Assembly (NCBI GenBank): GCA_020543525.1
Contig: JAHYIO010000037.1
Location: forward strand, 2,108,001-2,172,000
Source: Coriolopsis trogii
Lineage: Eukaryota; Basidiomycota; Agaricomycetes; Polyporales; Polyporaceae
Direction of reading: 5' to 3'
Length of the DNA stretch: 64,000 nt
Shown here piece after piece: positions 1-10,158 of the stretch. How positions within the stretch are numbered: the first letter of the stretch is position 1; each line of letters starts with the position of its first letter. The notes beneath the pieces are model-generated. The model was given only the letters and a program-made list of their open reading frames with translations, was not told the origin of the DNA and ran no database searches. The position numbers and the translations under genes are program-made.

Positions 1-838
1 GAGGTGAGATATCACATCGAGTGCACGGGCTATAATAATTACTCTGAGGCCATTCACGATCCATCATAATCAGGAAGCTTAGTTTGGAGAATATTGTAGG
101 GAGACAGCATGACCGAACGTTGGGAAGGGGCATGTCGGTCAGAACAAGCGTCGTCACCATTGGCAAAGGCGTGATTGTTTCCCCAATGCACAGGTCTTCC
201 TGGAACATGCCGACCGCCTTCTCAGCATCCGTTAGAAGAGAGAACCGGTCGAGAGCGAGGGTTGTCAGGCCTTGCAAGTCGGAAAGGACCTTACACAGCC
301 CGTAGAACGGAAGACGTTCCTCGTGACCATTGTGGAGGCAGAGCGTGTGGAGGGAGCATGGATAGAGCTTGCTATGCAGAAGCATACGGTATGACGACGT
401 CGTGATGCAGAGCTCATCAAGATTTCGCTGGCCGACAGCCTCACACAGCGACTCGTCCGACAATGCCGCCCCGCCCTGCTCGCCATCGCCGTCTCCGCCC
501 AGCCGAGCGTCCATGAAGCTTTCGGCAATGCACAAACGTCGGAGGTGAGGGAGGTCGTTGAGCAAATTGGTGAGGGCCCGAACCTGTTCGTTGGGATGCC
601 CACTCGCGATCCGTACCTCAAGCGGCGGAACAGTGTCCATGTGGCGGTTGCTTCGTCCCGGTGTGGCGTCGACATCGGTCAAGAGTGGTTGCAGCTTCGC
701 GAAGCGAGGACATTTGCCGTCATCCGGGAACGTCGTGGCCTCTTCTCCGCCATGTACGATGAGGGTCCGACCGGGAGGGTCCGACGACAGTGGAGGGAGA
801 CCCCGGAAGGTCACCAACGGGTGGTCGATCAGGTGCAT
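1..838 (-). CDS. LRR-like hypothetical protein, left-arm copy (3' end outside window)
   Basis: On the minus strand one frame is open from an ATG at 838 to the window edge (279 codons), so the 3' end is missing. The product has regularly spaced leucines (for example LDELCITTSSYRMLL and LTTLALDRFSLL), the pattern of F-box/LRR-type proteins of basidiomycetes, but no F-box is visible. It is the paralogue of the plus-strand gene at 24670-25746: blocks such as EAVGQRNLDELCI versus EAIGQRELRELCI and CCLPTIFSKL versus CCLPAIFSHL line up without gaps. A TATA-like TTTAAAA at 1084-1090 lies about 250 bases upstream, in the same relative place as an AATAAAA upstream of the paralogue. The frame is also open upstream of 838, so the start is chosen by matching the paralogue's start. 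Function unknown; a role in substrate recognition is inference from the repeat pattern only. Confidence 0.6.
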   Translation of the reverse strand, partial: MHLIDHPLVTFRGLPPLSSDPPGRTLIVHGGEEATTFPDDGKCPRFAKLQPLLTDVDATPGRSNRHMDTVPPLEVRIASGHPNEQVRALTNLLNDLPHLRRLCIAESFMDARLGGDGDGEQGGAALSDESLCEAVGQRNLDELCITTSSYRMLLHSKLYPCSLHTLCLHNGHEERLPFYGLCKVLSDLQGLTTLALDRFSLLTDAEKAVGMFQEDLCIGETITPLPMVTTLVLTDMPLPNVRSCCLPTIFSKLSFLIMMDREWPQSNYYSPCTRCDISP

Positions 839-2084
839 GCGCGCCACTCTCGGATCCTGGGGCGACCTGCTGTCGTAGCGCGAAGGAAATGACGACCGGG
901 TGAGGAACGCCGGTGGCGAGGTGAGGACGAGGACGTGAAGGAGGCGACGGTCTGTGATGCTTGAGCGCGGGACAGAGAACGTTTGAAGGTCGAAGGATGG
1001 ACGAACGGATGTGGCTTGGGCGAGGATAGTAGTCGGGGATGCGGATAGACGAGGTGACTGGAGAGAGCCATCACGACGGAGGCTTTTAAATGCAATTGGA
1101 TTGGAGATATCTGGTCTGCTGTGGATGCAAACCAGACCCAGCGAAACATGGTAGGACGACAAGATGATCGGGTACATACCATATCCCATACGAGAGGGCG
1201 TGGGGCGCAATCGACACGCAGCCAAGAGAACCGCTGAGGCGTTGACACTACAACTTGCCGCATAGGGAACGAGACAATAGGCGAGGGCGAGTCAGGACGT
1301 AGAGGGATGGGTATGGGTCTCGGGAAATGTGCAGAGGGTCAGTTTGGCATGCAAACATGAAGGCGCTGGAGGATACGTACTGCCGTGGCGGAGGACTGAC
1401 AAAACTCGCCCTCGTGTTCTACTGACCTCCAGCGAGGCCCAGACTCGGTCCTACCCTTTTGTGATGACGCTATCCTTCATTTTGTTTGCTACGCAGGGGA
1501 TGCTGGGCGCATCTGCGAGGACGGGGTATCATGGAATGGGCAGACTGAAACTTATACCACTCACCTGGTCATCACCATCGCAACAAGCTCCTTATTCAGG
1601 CAACTCCAGGTAGACGTCTTCCAGACTCCGTCGACTCTTGAGTTGTGGCATGCAAAGGGCGGGAGGCGAGAGGGAGGTGGTCTGGCAAGCGCCAAAGCAC
1701 AACCAGGTAGATCAAGTCCGTGGGACTCACCTGAACGTCTAAAGGCAAGAACCGTGTTGAGGGAGGCACAGCCAACAGAACGCTCTAGATTGTCAGCACT
1801 ACACTAGGCGTACAAAAGGCAACATCCGCCGCCCGCGCCTCAGCCAGATCAACTACGTGTAGATCGCCGGCTTCCAGGCAGGTGACTTCGGAACGAGGAC
1901 CTAGGGGCACAGTAGAAGAACAAGGAGCATTAGTCGCCAGTGGCTTCACCCCAAACACATATGCCCCCGAAGCTGAGCCACTCACAGGCGTGATCCACCA
2001 CCCTTGATATTCGACATCAGAGCGCTCTCCAGAGCGGATTGGGATAGGCTTGCGTCTGATGTCTACGGTGTTAGGACAAGCTGC
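839..2084. other. Non-coding region between the LRR-like and Ser-rich genes, with a conserved block
   Basis: No convincing gene on either strand. On the minus strand, 1550 down to about 1180 is nearly identical to 23976-24360 of the right arm, with only scattered substitutions and single or triple base indels. An open frame on the plus strand (1329-1613) lies inside the block, but a one-base length difference in the other copy shifts it, so it is probably not coding. The block sits directly upstream of the LRR-like gene in both arms and may hold its promoter. The part from 1560 to 2084 is more diverged. Confidence 0.6.
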
Positions 2085-3416
2085 TCACAGATCCCATGCG
2101 GAGACTGCACACGCACCACTCAAGTCGCTGAAACTCGACGCCTCACTCCCCGTCGTCGGCGTGCGCGCTACAAGTCCGGACGGCGTCCGGCGCACGGACC
2201 GGGGCCGGGCGGTGTGGCCGCGGGCGCTTCCCGAAGACAACACGGGCGGCGAGGAACTCTTGTCCGGCGTTGCGAGGCGACGCGGGAGTGAGCGGGGAGA
2301 TGAGACGCGCGGAGGTGATTGAGGGTCGGAGTTGGGAGCTGATATAGACTGCGAGCGCGAGTGTGAGTGCGAGTGGGAATGGGAAGAAAGCGACTGGGAC
2401 CGTTGAGTGTCGGGGTCGGCATCCATGTTTGGGTTCGCAATGTATCCCTGGCTGCGATGCCGATGATGCGTCTGCACCTGCGCCCGGGCATGCACGGGCG
2501 CGGGCGAATGCTGATGAACGTACTGGTGCGCGTTCGCTGGAGGGGACGGTATCGAGGGAATCGAGCCCTGACGGGAATCGACACTCGCGCTTGACAGGCT
2601 TTGCTGGCTCACGCTCCTCGAAGGAGAGTAGCGCCTCGGAGCGCCGGACAAAGTGAGAGATGCGTTCGTTCCGGACAATGGCCTTGCCCTCCCGCGCTGC
2701 TGGACGCTCCCATTCATATTCGCGTTAGCCTTCGTTCGGGCGAACATCGTTGCAGGGTCCGCGACGAGGCCAAGGGCGTCTTTCGTCATCAAGTTCTTCA
2801 GGTCTGCGAGCTTGCGCGCGAGAGCCTCCTGCCTCTGTGCCTCCTCTTCTCTCCTAGCTTCCTCGTCACTTTCATCGTCCTCGTCACTCGTGTCCTCCCC
2901 TCCCATTGCCCCGTCTGAAGATGAGCCGGCTCGCGAGGATGTGGGCGACAGTGTCCCGAGTTGAGGGGAGCGCGCTTTCCTTGGGCCTTGAAGCGTGATG
3001 GTCGAGGAAGAGACCTTCTTGGCCGGATGTGGATATGACGGGCCAGCTGGGTTGGCAGAGAGAGGACTCTGTACATGGTCGGTGCCCGTAGGCGAACGCA
3101 GCTGAGCGAGCGCGCGTCCATGAGAGTGTCCGAGCGAACTCAGCCGCGCACGGACGCCAATGTGGGGGCGAAGGGTGCTCGTGCCAGGAACAGTGCCTGA
3201 GGTTGAAGATATGTTGCCCGTAGCGGAAGAGCAGGACCCGAGGCGGGCGTGCGCGGACTCGCGTTGGGGTAGCAGAGGGCGGCTTGGCTCAGGAATGCGA
3301 GGAAAGTACTCACCTGTCGCATTCGTGCGTACAGGTGAGGCCGCCGAAGGATTTGAGGACAAGGGCGTTCGCAATCCAAGCCCTTGGAGGCCGCGAAGGT
3401 CTTCCTCGTACCGCAC
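2085..3416 (-). CDS. Ser/Arg/Pro-rich low-complexity protein (hypothetical, left copy)
   Basis: A 443-codon frame is open on the minus strand. The product is rich in Ser, Pro and Arg, with an acidic stretch (GGEDTSDEDDESDEEARR), a following basic/acidic helix likely to be coiled coil (EEEAQRQEALARKLADL), and a Ser-His run encoded by a short tandem repeat near 2352-2395. Such composition suggests an intrinsically disordered regulatory protein; no enzyme motif is seen. A 5' exon probably lies upstream (3420-3680), where the right-arm copy encodes a helical stretch ending KERIQT before a GTACGT donor. In this left copy the same stretch carries one extra base, so the gene may already be damaged at its 5' end. 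The first codon of the open frame is therefore uncertain. Function unknown. Confidence 0.45.
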   Translation of the reverse strand: MRYEEDLRGLQGLGLRTPLSSNPSAASPVRTNATGEYFPRIPEPSRPLLPQRESAHARLGSCSSATGNISSTSGTVPGTSTLRPHIGVRARLSSLGHSHGRALAQLRSPTGTDHVQSPLSANPAGPSYPHPAKKVSSSTITLQGPRKARSPQLGTLSPTSSRAGSSSDGAMGGEDTSDEDDESDEEARREEEAQRQEALARKLADLKNLMTKDALGLVADPATMFARTKANANMNGSVQQRGRARPLSGTNASLTLSGAPRRYSPSRSVSQQSLSSASVDSRQGSIPSIPSPPANAHQYVHQHSPAPVHARAQVQTHHRHRSQGYIANPNMDADPDTQRSQSLSSHSHSHSHSRSQSISAPNSDPQSPPRVSSPRSLPRRLATPDKSSSPPVLSSGSARGHTARPRSVRRTPSGLVARTPTTGSEASSFSDLSGACAVSAWDL

Positions 3417-3516
3417 CTGGGTTCGGTACAGCAGATAGGGCAGGGGAACCTGGAGGTGTGCTGCAAGACCTTTCCCTAAGAAGCGTCGGTGTGCCCGGTT
3501 CTGTGTGAGCTGAGCC

Positions 3517-4449
3517 TCTCACACAATAGTTCGACGCGAAGGGGGGTACCTCGAGGGCTCCAGCGGAACAAACGGGGTGGGTGAAGTAGAGAGAGACGTA
3601 CAGTCTGGATTCGCTCCTTCAATTGAACGGCTCTTTGCAATAACCTCCCATAAGACGTGCTCCTTCTCCGCGTTCCATTCTATCTAGACTTATTTGTCAG
3701 TTGGTTTGAGAGGACCTCTCCAGGTTAGAGGTCCAGGAACGCACTCTGGGAGGATCCGCAGGGGCATCTTCAGGTCGATTGAAAGGCAATCTCACTATAA
3801 CGCGAATTGAAGCTGGAGCTTGAGGCATATTCCACGTTCGCTGAAGCGTCAGGTGTGAATGTGCGTATGAACCATGAGGTGAATACCGTAGATGATATGG
3901 TCAAGACGCAGGAGAGACGGGTCATGGTATGTCACGTACTACTAATAGCCGCCATTTCCGCGCCCGCATGCGTGGGCGCTAAAGAAAGGCTCTTTGTTTC
4001 TTTCCCTTGTCACCGTCGTCGCCATAGAATCTCCTCACTCTGATGCAGTATTCACCTCCGACTGGTTGCGATAGGACACTCAGCTATCACATTGTAAAGT
4101 AATCCCCGAGCTACCTGGATCACTGGCACTGGTCAGTACTGCTCAAAAGTCTGCGCGTGTACTGTCAATGTTTCTCGTTGGTCAAAGCATCCGAGGGGGT
4201 TTGTGTGCATTGACAATGGAAAACTAGTGTCGATTGCAACTACGAGAGTGCGAACGGGCGATGCTGAAGTAGTTGGCACTCTTGTGACAGGCTCGTTTGC
4301 CTGACAACATGGACGATAGGCCACCAAGTACTGACGTTCGAGTTATACGTATCTACAAGTCGAGGCATGGTACACGGACCCTCCGGTATCATACCACTAA
4401 CTGCCACTTGCCCGCAATATTCACCTGATCCCTCAAGTCCTGCCGTAAC
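3517..4449. other. Outer part of left arm, then unique intergenic DNA
   Basis: 3517-3985 belongs to the inverted duplication and includes the possible damaged first exon of the Ser-rich gene near 3600-3680 (minus strand). From about 3985 similarity to the other arm ends abruptly. 3986-4449 is unique sequence downstream of the ubiquitin-like/RING gene; no gene seen. Confidence 0.5.
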
Positions 4450-7212
4450 TCACGTGCACGCGATGCTGCCTTTGAGAGGGCTAACACGATCCTCTTCCAG
4501 CAGGATTGTAACGACGCGTGCCTCCTTGTCGCCTGCCGACGCAACGCCTTCGATCCTGTCTTCGATGGTCCACCAGTCTCCCTCGCTCCCTCCTCCGAAC
4601 TCTACCTCTGGAACGGGCTTGCTGAAGCCGACGAGCTGGCCTACGCGCTGGCCGCACGATGGACACTTCCGTCCGCGCATGATCGTCTGGCCGACGCATG
4701 CCTCGCACGTCGTGTGACCACAGGGCCTGAGCACACAGGCCGCGATGTCACTCGCGTGGCGCGTGCAGTTTGGGGGGTGGTCTGGGTCCAAGAGGGTTGA
4801 GGATTTGGAGCTCGCTGCGCTCCGCCGCGAGTTGTCGAGAGCGGAGAGTGTGCGGATGTCGTTGAACGCTCCCGTCGGCATCACCGCTGGTACGCGTTCA
4901 TCGTATAAATCGAACCATGGGTAGTCGTACTTTGCGTAGGCTAGGAATATACGTATTCAGTAAGCAGGGGTCATGCGTTGCAACACATCGGAATGGCGGC
5001 AACGCACTGCCTGGCACGATCGGAGTAATGGGCGCAACGACACCAGTGATACGCTGAGAAAGTCTTGAGCACGTTGTAGTCGCATAGCATCGAGTGATCT
5101 TACCTCCCATGTAGCCGTCGACACAGTATGTATCCATACGCGTTCCAGAGCATCTTCATCGTAAATGCAGCTACGATGCGTGTCTTCATAGATCGTCTGC
5201 TGAATCTGACCTCCAGCGGCCAATCCCATAAGCGGGTCCTCCAGATCTACGTAACCTGTCCGACGACCCGGTAAATGCCTATTGACTCGAGATCCTGTCA
5301 ACTCACCTCCGCCCCGCAATCTGAGGAACAAGCGGATGGTGTCCTCCGGCCGTATGTTGTAGTCTGAAGCCCCATGAATACCAGTTCGTTTTTATTGTGA
5401 CTCAAGAAACCCACCCATAAGCGTACGTCCATCCTCCAACTGGTTCCCCGCAAAGACCAAACGCTGTTGATGTGGAGGTATTCCTTCCTTGTCCTGGATC
5501 ATATGTTTCACCTCGTCAATCGTATGTTCCCCATCGAAAAACACTGAGATCGTCTTTCCAGTCAAAGTCTTGATAAAAATTTTTCCTGAAGTATTGTGAA
5601 GACAATGGGATGAAGACGTCCAACGGGTAACCTACTTCTCTTCGGCATCGCCAATACCTCTAGTCGCGGGTGCGCAGATACCCGCTTGACGTAATCCGCA
5701 AGCGTTCTACAAGCTGGTAGGCACCTGTCCTCCGAGGAATGAGCACAGCGAACCGCGATTAGTTACCTGTGTGAGATAAATGGATTCATACCGCGCGTCC
5801 ATAGTAATTCGCGAGCCGACATCGAGTCCAAGCTCTTTCGGTGAACGCGAAATGTCAAGCGTTCTCCCATCAGCTCTCTTGCATATCACTTGATCCTCCA
5901 AAGACGGGAAGATGTCGAACTGAATGCCGCCATTTTGCGCGGCTTGGGTCACTTGCTCTTCGATCGTGTAGCCATACCCCAGCTTCATCGCGACAAACTA
6001 CAAAGTTGGGCGAGCTCAATGCATGATCATTACTATGGAGCGACACAATCTAGCTCGGGCTTACCTGGCGCACAACACCGGGCGAGGTGCAAATGCCGTC
6101 AAGCCAGGGCTGGCGCGGAAGTGCCACGTAGTCTTGCTTCGCGCTGAGGGTCGTCTTCAGGCGAGGCTCGCCGGTAATCGCATTTACGCCTTATTATACC
6201 GCGGTATTCAGCGACTCGAACGAATTTGGACGAGAGGTGAGGATTGCTCTTGAACCCACCTCCAACCGATACTTTGACCGCGCACTTGCTGGATCCGCCG
6301 AAACTGATCCACAAGGCTTCGCGCTGGAACATAGGCTGAGAACATGTCTCAGAATCGAAGCGATATCCAGAAGAAGAGATGCGCTCGCCATAATGTACCC
6401 GCCGCGCTTCTTGATCTCCTGGGGCACTGTGTTCTCGTATTGACTCACACTCACCACTGGGAAGGTCCCAAGGCCCTGTTGAACAGAGTCTGAGAGTGGG
6501 CAGTGGGTACAGAATGGATGACTTCATACCGGAGGGAGAAGGTACTTCTCCGCATTGTCCGGCACTCGAAGAGTGCGAAACACGCGCAAAGCAGCCGGGC
6601 CAGCCTGAATAGTATGCTCTGTCCAGTTGACAGTAGCTCCCTGGGTGGCGTTACGTATCTCCTGCTTGGTCGTCTTCGTAGAGGTACTCGATGACGATGC
6701 CTTCTCGAGCCCGTGGTATGCTCGGTAGGTCTTGAACCAGTTCACGAGAGGTTCATTACTTGAGCCGCGATGTCAGTGCTACAACATGTAGGGGAGGAGA
6801 GACGGCTACTCACTGTAAGATAGAAAGGCCTCCCTTCTGTCCAGGAAAATAGCACGAAATCTGACCAACAGTGATACTGAGTGTGTGCATGTCGATGCTG
6901 GTCTCAACGATATGTGAGGGCGCTACAAGGCAAAGCAACTTGGACTCAGAACGATGAGCACAGGCTATCCGCGTCGACCAGAACTCACCGCGCAAACTGG
7001 ACAAGATCGTATCCTTGACGTCGCTAAGCTTCGTATCAGATCTGAATGGAAAGACCTTCGGAGAGGGTGCATTCCAGTCAGAGTTGCTCAACTCTGAGCT
7101 CGCCCGGATTGTGTATGTGACCGGAATCGCCTGCAACTTGCGAAAGCGAGTCAAACGGGCGATGAGCACAACAGCGCTACAAACGTGACAATGCTGGCGA
7201 GCTCACCTGCAT
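4450..7212 (-). CDS. Multi-domain protein with internal ubiquitin-like domain and C-terminal RING-like zinc finger
   Basis: Thirteen exons join in frame: 7212-7207, 7130-6989, 6922-6814, 6758-6530, 6475-6389, 6335-6260, 6189-6065, 5997-5792, 5724-5636, 5585-5415, 5363-5104, 5053-4987, 4940-4450 (685 aa). The N-terminal half is a conserved fungal region of unknown role with motifs [18 protein letters not shown] and GGIQFDIFP. It is followed by a ubiquitin-like fold that begins [16 protein letters not shown], contains [18 protein letters not shown] and LEDGRTL, and ends LRLRGG. The C-terminal exon has a RING-type cluster, with [14 protein letters not shown] then KCPSC. Exon 1 is only ATG CAG. 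The exon 5 donor appears to be GC (ATG|GCGAGC at 6388). Ubiquitin K48 and K63 are replaced (N and P). A role in ubiquitin signalling, possibly as an E3, is inferred from the domains; nothing here shows a substrate. Confidence 0.8.
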
Positions 7213-7322
7213 AGCCGACTTGCGTACGTGGTAGTGGGGAGAATAAGGGATTGAGAGATGAGACTAGCTAAGACTCGACCTGCTGCAGCACCTCGAGCTG
7301 CGCTTTCTCACGGGACGAAGCG

Positions 7323-8045
7323 CGAGCATGTAGGGACTGGCGCGGGTATACCCGCGGGTGTCCAGGTCAAGACCCGTACCCGTACCCACGAAAAACCCGT
7401 ACCCGCAGATCGGGTATGGGTTTCTCGTGGGTACCAAACACAACCACGGGTTCACGGGTTTGACCCATACATATGCCCTCGGAACTCATTTACAAAAGGC
7501 TTAAACGCCTGGAGGGGGGAATGAAACCCATAAGGGCTGCTCAATTCTTGTGGACGCTGGACGTTGGACGCGTTGAGAGACTTTTGATGGGGATGATGGA
7601 CTGAAGCGAGGGCAGCCGGTGGTTCGGCAAGGTGCTCGGACCCCCGTCTTGCTCCTCCCTCTCCTCCTCGAAGTTCTCGCAGCGAGCTGAACTAGCCTTG
7701 GAATAACATATGAATTCTTCTGTGTTCGTAAAATACAGCACCCTAGCCAATGCATGTCTTTCAGGGATATGCATCTTGCGGGAGATGGTGGGACAGCGTT
7801 GACGCCACCGAAAGGGCAGAAGCGCGCGCAGGATGTCGGCTGTTCTCGCTTACACCATCGCGTCCATCAAAGTGCTCTGAACGCGTCCAACGTCCAGCGT
7901 CCACAAGAATTGAGCAGCCCTATACCCGCGCGGGTACGGGTTTTCGTACGGGTCGGCCGAGAGGTACCCACACCCGTACCCATACGGGTACGGGTATCAA
8001 AGCCCGCACGGGTCTGGCAGACCCGCGTTTTTCCCTACGAGCATG
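7323..8045. mobile_element. Non-autonomous hAT-type element (MITE) with 8-bp target site duplication
   Basis: The element at 7331-8037 (707 bp) begins TAGGGA and ends with the complementary TCCCTA. It is flanked on both sides by the same 8 bases, CGAGCATG (7323-7330 and 8038-8045). Length-8 duplications and TAGGG-type ends are hallmarks of the hAT superfamily. The terminal repeats are imperfect and continue into GGGTACGGGT-rich arms (about 7339-7470 and 7921-8030). Internally, 7534-7574 and 7880-7920 are a perfect 41-base inverted repeat. There is no transposase frame, so any movement would need a partner elsewhere. It sits in the intergenic space between the ubiquitin-like/RING gene and GLOX1. 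Confidence 0.85.
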
Positions 8046-8309
8046 TCACATATGCCAGGATATGCTTCGGTAGCCTGCCAGTGGCCTCAATCCGCGCAGC
8101 CAACGGTTGAGCATCTCGTGTGACATATCCAGTATAGATACAAAAGCTCGTCCCGCATAAAGGCGCGACTGGAGGCTAGTAACATTCAGTCATGAACCGT
8201 GGAGAAGTTGGGTCGCATCACCGCATATATGTTGGTGGTTAATGGGTCCGCTATCGTACATCGCCCAGAAACCATCTGCTGCACGTCACCATTCTGCCTC
8301 GCCGTTACT

Positions 8310-10158
8310 TCACTCGACAGTCGGCGGCGGTGCTCCGCTGCCCACCATCACCCACGCGCCCTCGCTCGTGACGTCGTCAACGGTCAAGAAGATGGTGGCA
8401 GGCCCGGGCGGGTATACACGTCCGTTGGGCGGCGTGATGAACGTCAGACTCTTGCCGTCTTGCGAGATGGTCGCGTCCATAAACACGAGCCTCGCCCCGG
8501 AGTGGAACCCGTGGGACGAGAAGCCGAGATCCATGAGCGACACTACGAACCTAAGGGTCAGTGAGAGCTCTCAGAAGAGCTTGAATCCACAGATCACGTA
8601 CCCTTGACGTCCGCGTTCCGTCTGTTTAGCGACGCGGGGAGAGAGATCGGCACAGTCACCGGCCTCCCAAACCCGATCCGCTCAGGCATGCTCAAGATCT
8701 GCGGCCGCGGCACGGACATGGACGGCGGGTTGAGCAACTGCACACGGAACTCGGCGGGGAACTCGACGTTCTCGATCCGCGTGCTGTTATTCGGGTTGCT
8801 CCCTGCGATGAGGAAGTTGCCCTGCGGGGTGAGCGTGATGCCGGAGTGATACATGCGCGCAATGGTCGCGTTTGGCATCCCAGCGTTGCTGATGCGCTGC
8901 CCACGCGGTGCGCTGGGGGTGTAGAGGGATGGGATGAAGGCGGGGTGGTCCGCGTTTGAATTGCCGACCGGGTCTGGGACGTCGTTGAAGCCCGAGACTC
9001 CTGTCTGCGCACCGTTCGCGATCAGGATCTGGCCGTTGGGAACGTGGAGCAACTCGTTCAGGACACGGGGCTCGAGCATCTGCTCGACCTCCCATCCACT
9101 TGCGAGGCCCTCTGGGGTGACCGTGATGCGAGTGCACTGCGAAGAGGCGGGTGTTTGGGAGGAGAGCTGGTCGATCGGGGTCCTATCGTCTATCGTCGAG
9201 CCACCGCAGACGAGCACTTCAGGTATGTAGTCGGGAGGAGAGAGGGGAAGGAGGATCGCAGCACCATTCAAGGGATTAGTAACTCGCACACCGTTCGGAA
9301 TGTCAGGGCCCGGAGTCTCGGTGTCGGTCTCGATGTCATAAATGCTAGACCTGTTATTGGCGACCATGAAGACCTTGCCGTCGGGTAGCGCAAATATGCT
9401 GCACGCACACGTTGTCAGCACATATCGGGACCATACATAGCCTAAGGTAACTTACAATGGGAATAGATTGACGGGGAGAGCCTTCTCGAGGAACGCAGAC
9501 GGGCGAACAGTATCCTCCTTGCGGGGGAAGAACTCGAAGCTGTTCGCAGGGTCGACGTTGTGAAAGGGGGAGTTGACGACAGAGCCGCCGACGATCATGA
9601 GGCTACCGTCGAAAATACGCATAGAAGAGGGATACCAGCGTTTGGAAATGAGGAGCAAGTTCGGGTCTTCAGTTACGGTGCAACCAGCACCCGTAGGGGA
9701 GGCGCAAGGTTCAAATAGACGGAGAGCCTGGTTTCCAGGCTTGATAATTGGATTACCAGGGAAATCGCGCGGGTCACCGCCGATACTAACCTGGATGATT
9801 ACCTGTGAGCGACGGATGAGGGTAAGGGTAGGGTAGGACAGCATACCATGGTGCCGTTACTGAGTAGGGCACCCGAGGCGCACCACGAGTTGGTGATGAC
9901 GTCTAGCACAGTGACGTCGTGAGTCTCGAGGTTGAAAAGCGCACCCCACGCTGGATGTCCGTTGATTTGAAGCGGGTCATCGGACGCACGGTCGTAAAAC
10001 AGCGTAAGGGTGGGAGAAACGACGATAGCCTCGAGGACGACGATGCCAGACGACTGTGGTAATAAGTCAATCGTCCACTCAGGGGCAGCGGGTGCAGGCG
10101 GAGCTGCATTGGCCAGCAAAACCGCGAAGAGAGCAGCGATGGCAATAGGAGAGATCAT
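8310..10158 (-). CDS. Glyoxal oxidase (copper radical oxidase, AA5_1), copy GLOX1
   Basis: Exons 10158-9847, 9790-9456, 9398-8602 and 8542-8310 join to 558 aa, the usual size of the family. It oxidises small aldehydes such as glyoxal and methylglyoxal and passes electrons to O2, making H2O2 for secreted peroxidases. A signal peptide is clear ([18 protein letters not shown]). The residues expected for the copper-radical site are present: Cys93 (NSWCASGA) and Tyr157 ([12 protein letters not shown]) for the Cys-Tyr cross-link, the Tyr-His pair in [13 protein letters not shown], and the C-terminal His in SSHGFH. The C-terminal exon carries the Ig-like domain end ([11 protein letters not shown]). 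The start was chosen for the signal peptide; an upstream non-ATG extension is ignored. By sequence it groups with GLOX5 rather than with GLOX2-4 (shared SLNRR before the last intron and [14 protein letters not shown]). Confidence 0.95.

Larger units (their letters stand above)
1..3985. repeat. Left arm of large inverted segmental duplication
   Basis: Read on the minus strand this segment matches 21635-25480 on the plus strand in the same order: outer flank, Ser-rich gene, conserved non-coding block, LRR-like gene. The inner boundary is near 3985/21635, where similarity stops after a shared stretch around GTACGTGACATACC (on the right-arm strand). The arm continues past base 1, so its full length is unknown. 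Similarity is patchy: near-identity in 1180-1550 and 3200-3520, clearly lower in the LRR reading frame. Confidence 0.9.

Noticed and set aside
829..1263. Minus-strand open frame of 144 codons overlapping the LRR 5' end
   Set aside because: Different frame from the conserved LRR frame; the same region in the right arm is broken in this frame.
5282..5307. Intron with donor GTGAGT after the LRLRGG of the ubiquitin-like domain
   Set aside because: Only about 28 nt to the nearest acceptor and the join breaks the frame; reading through keeps it open.
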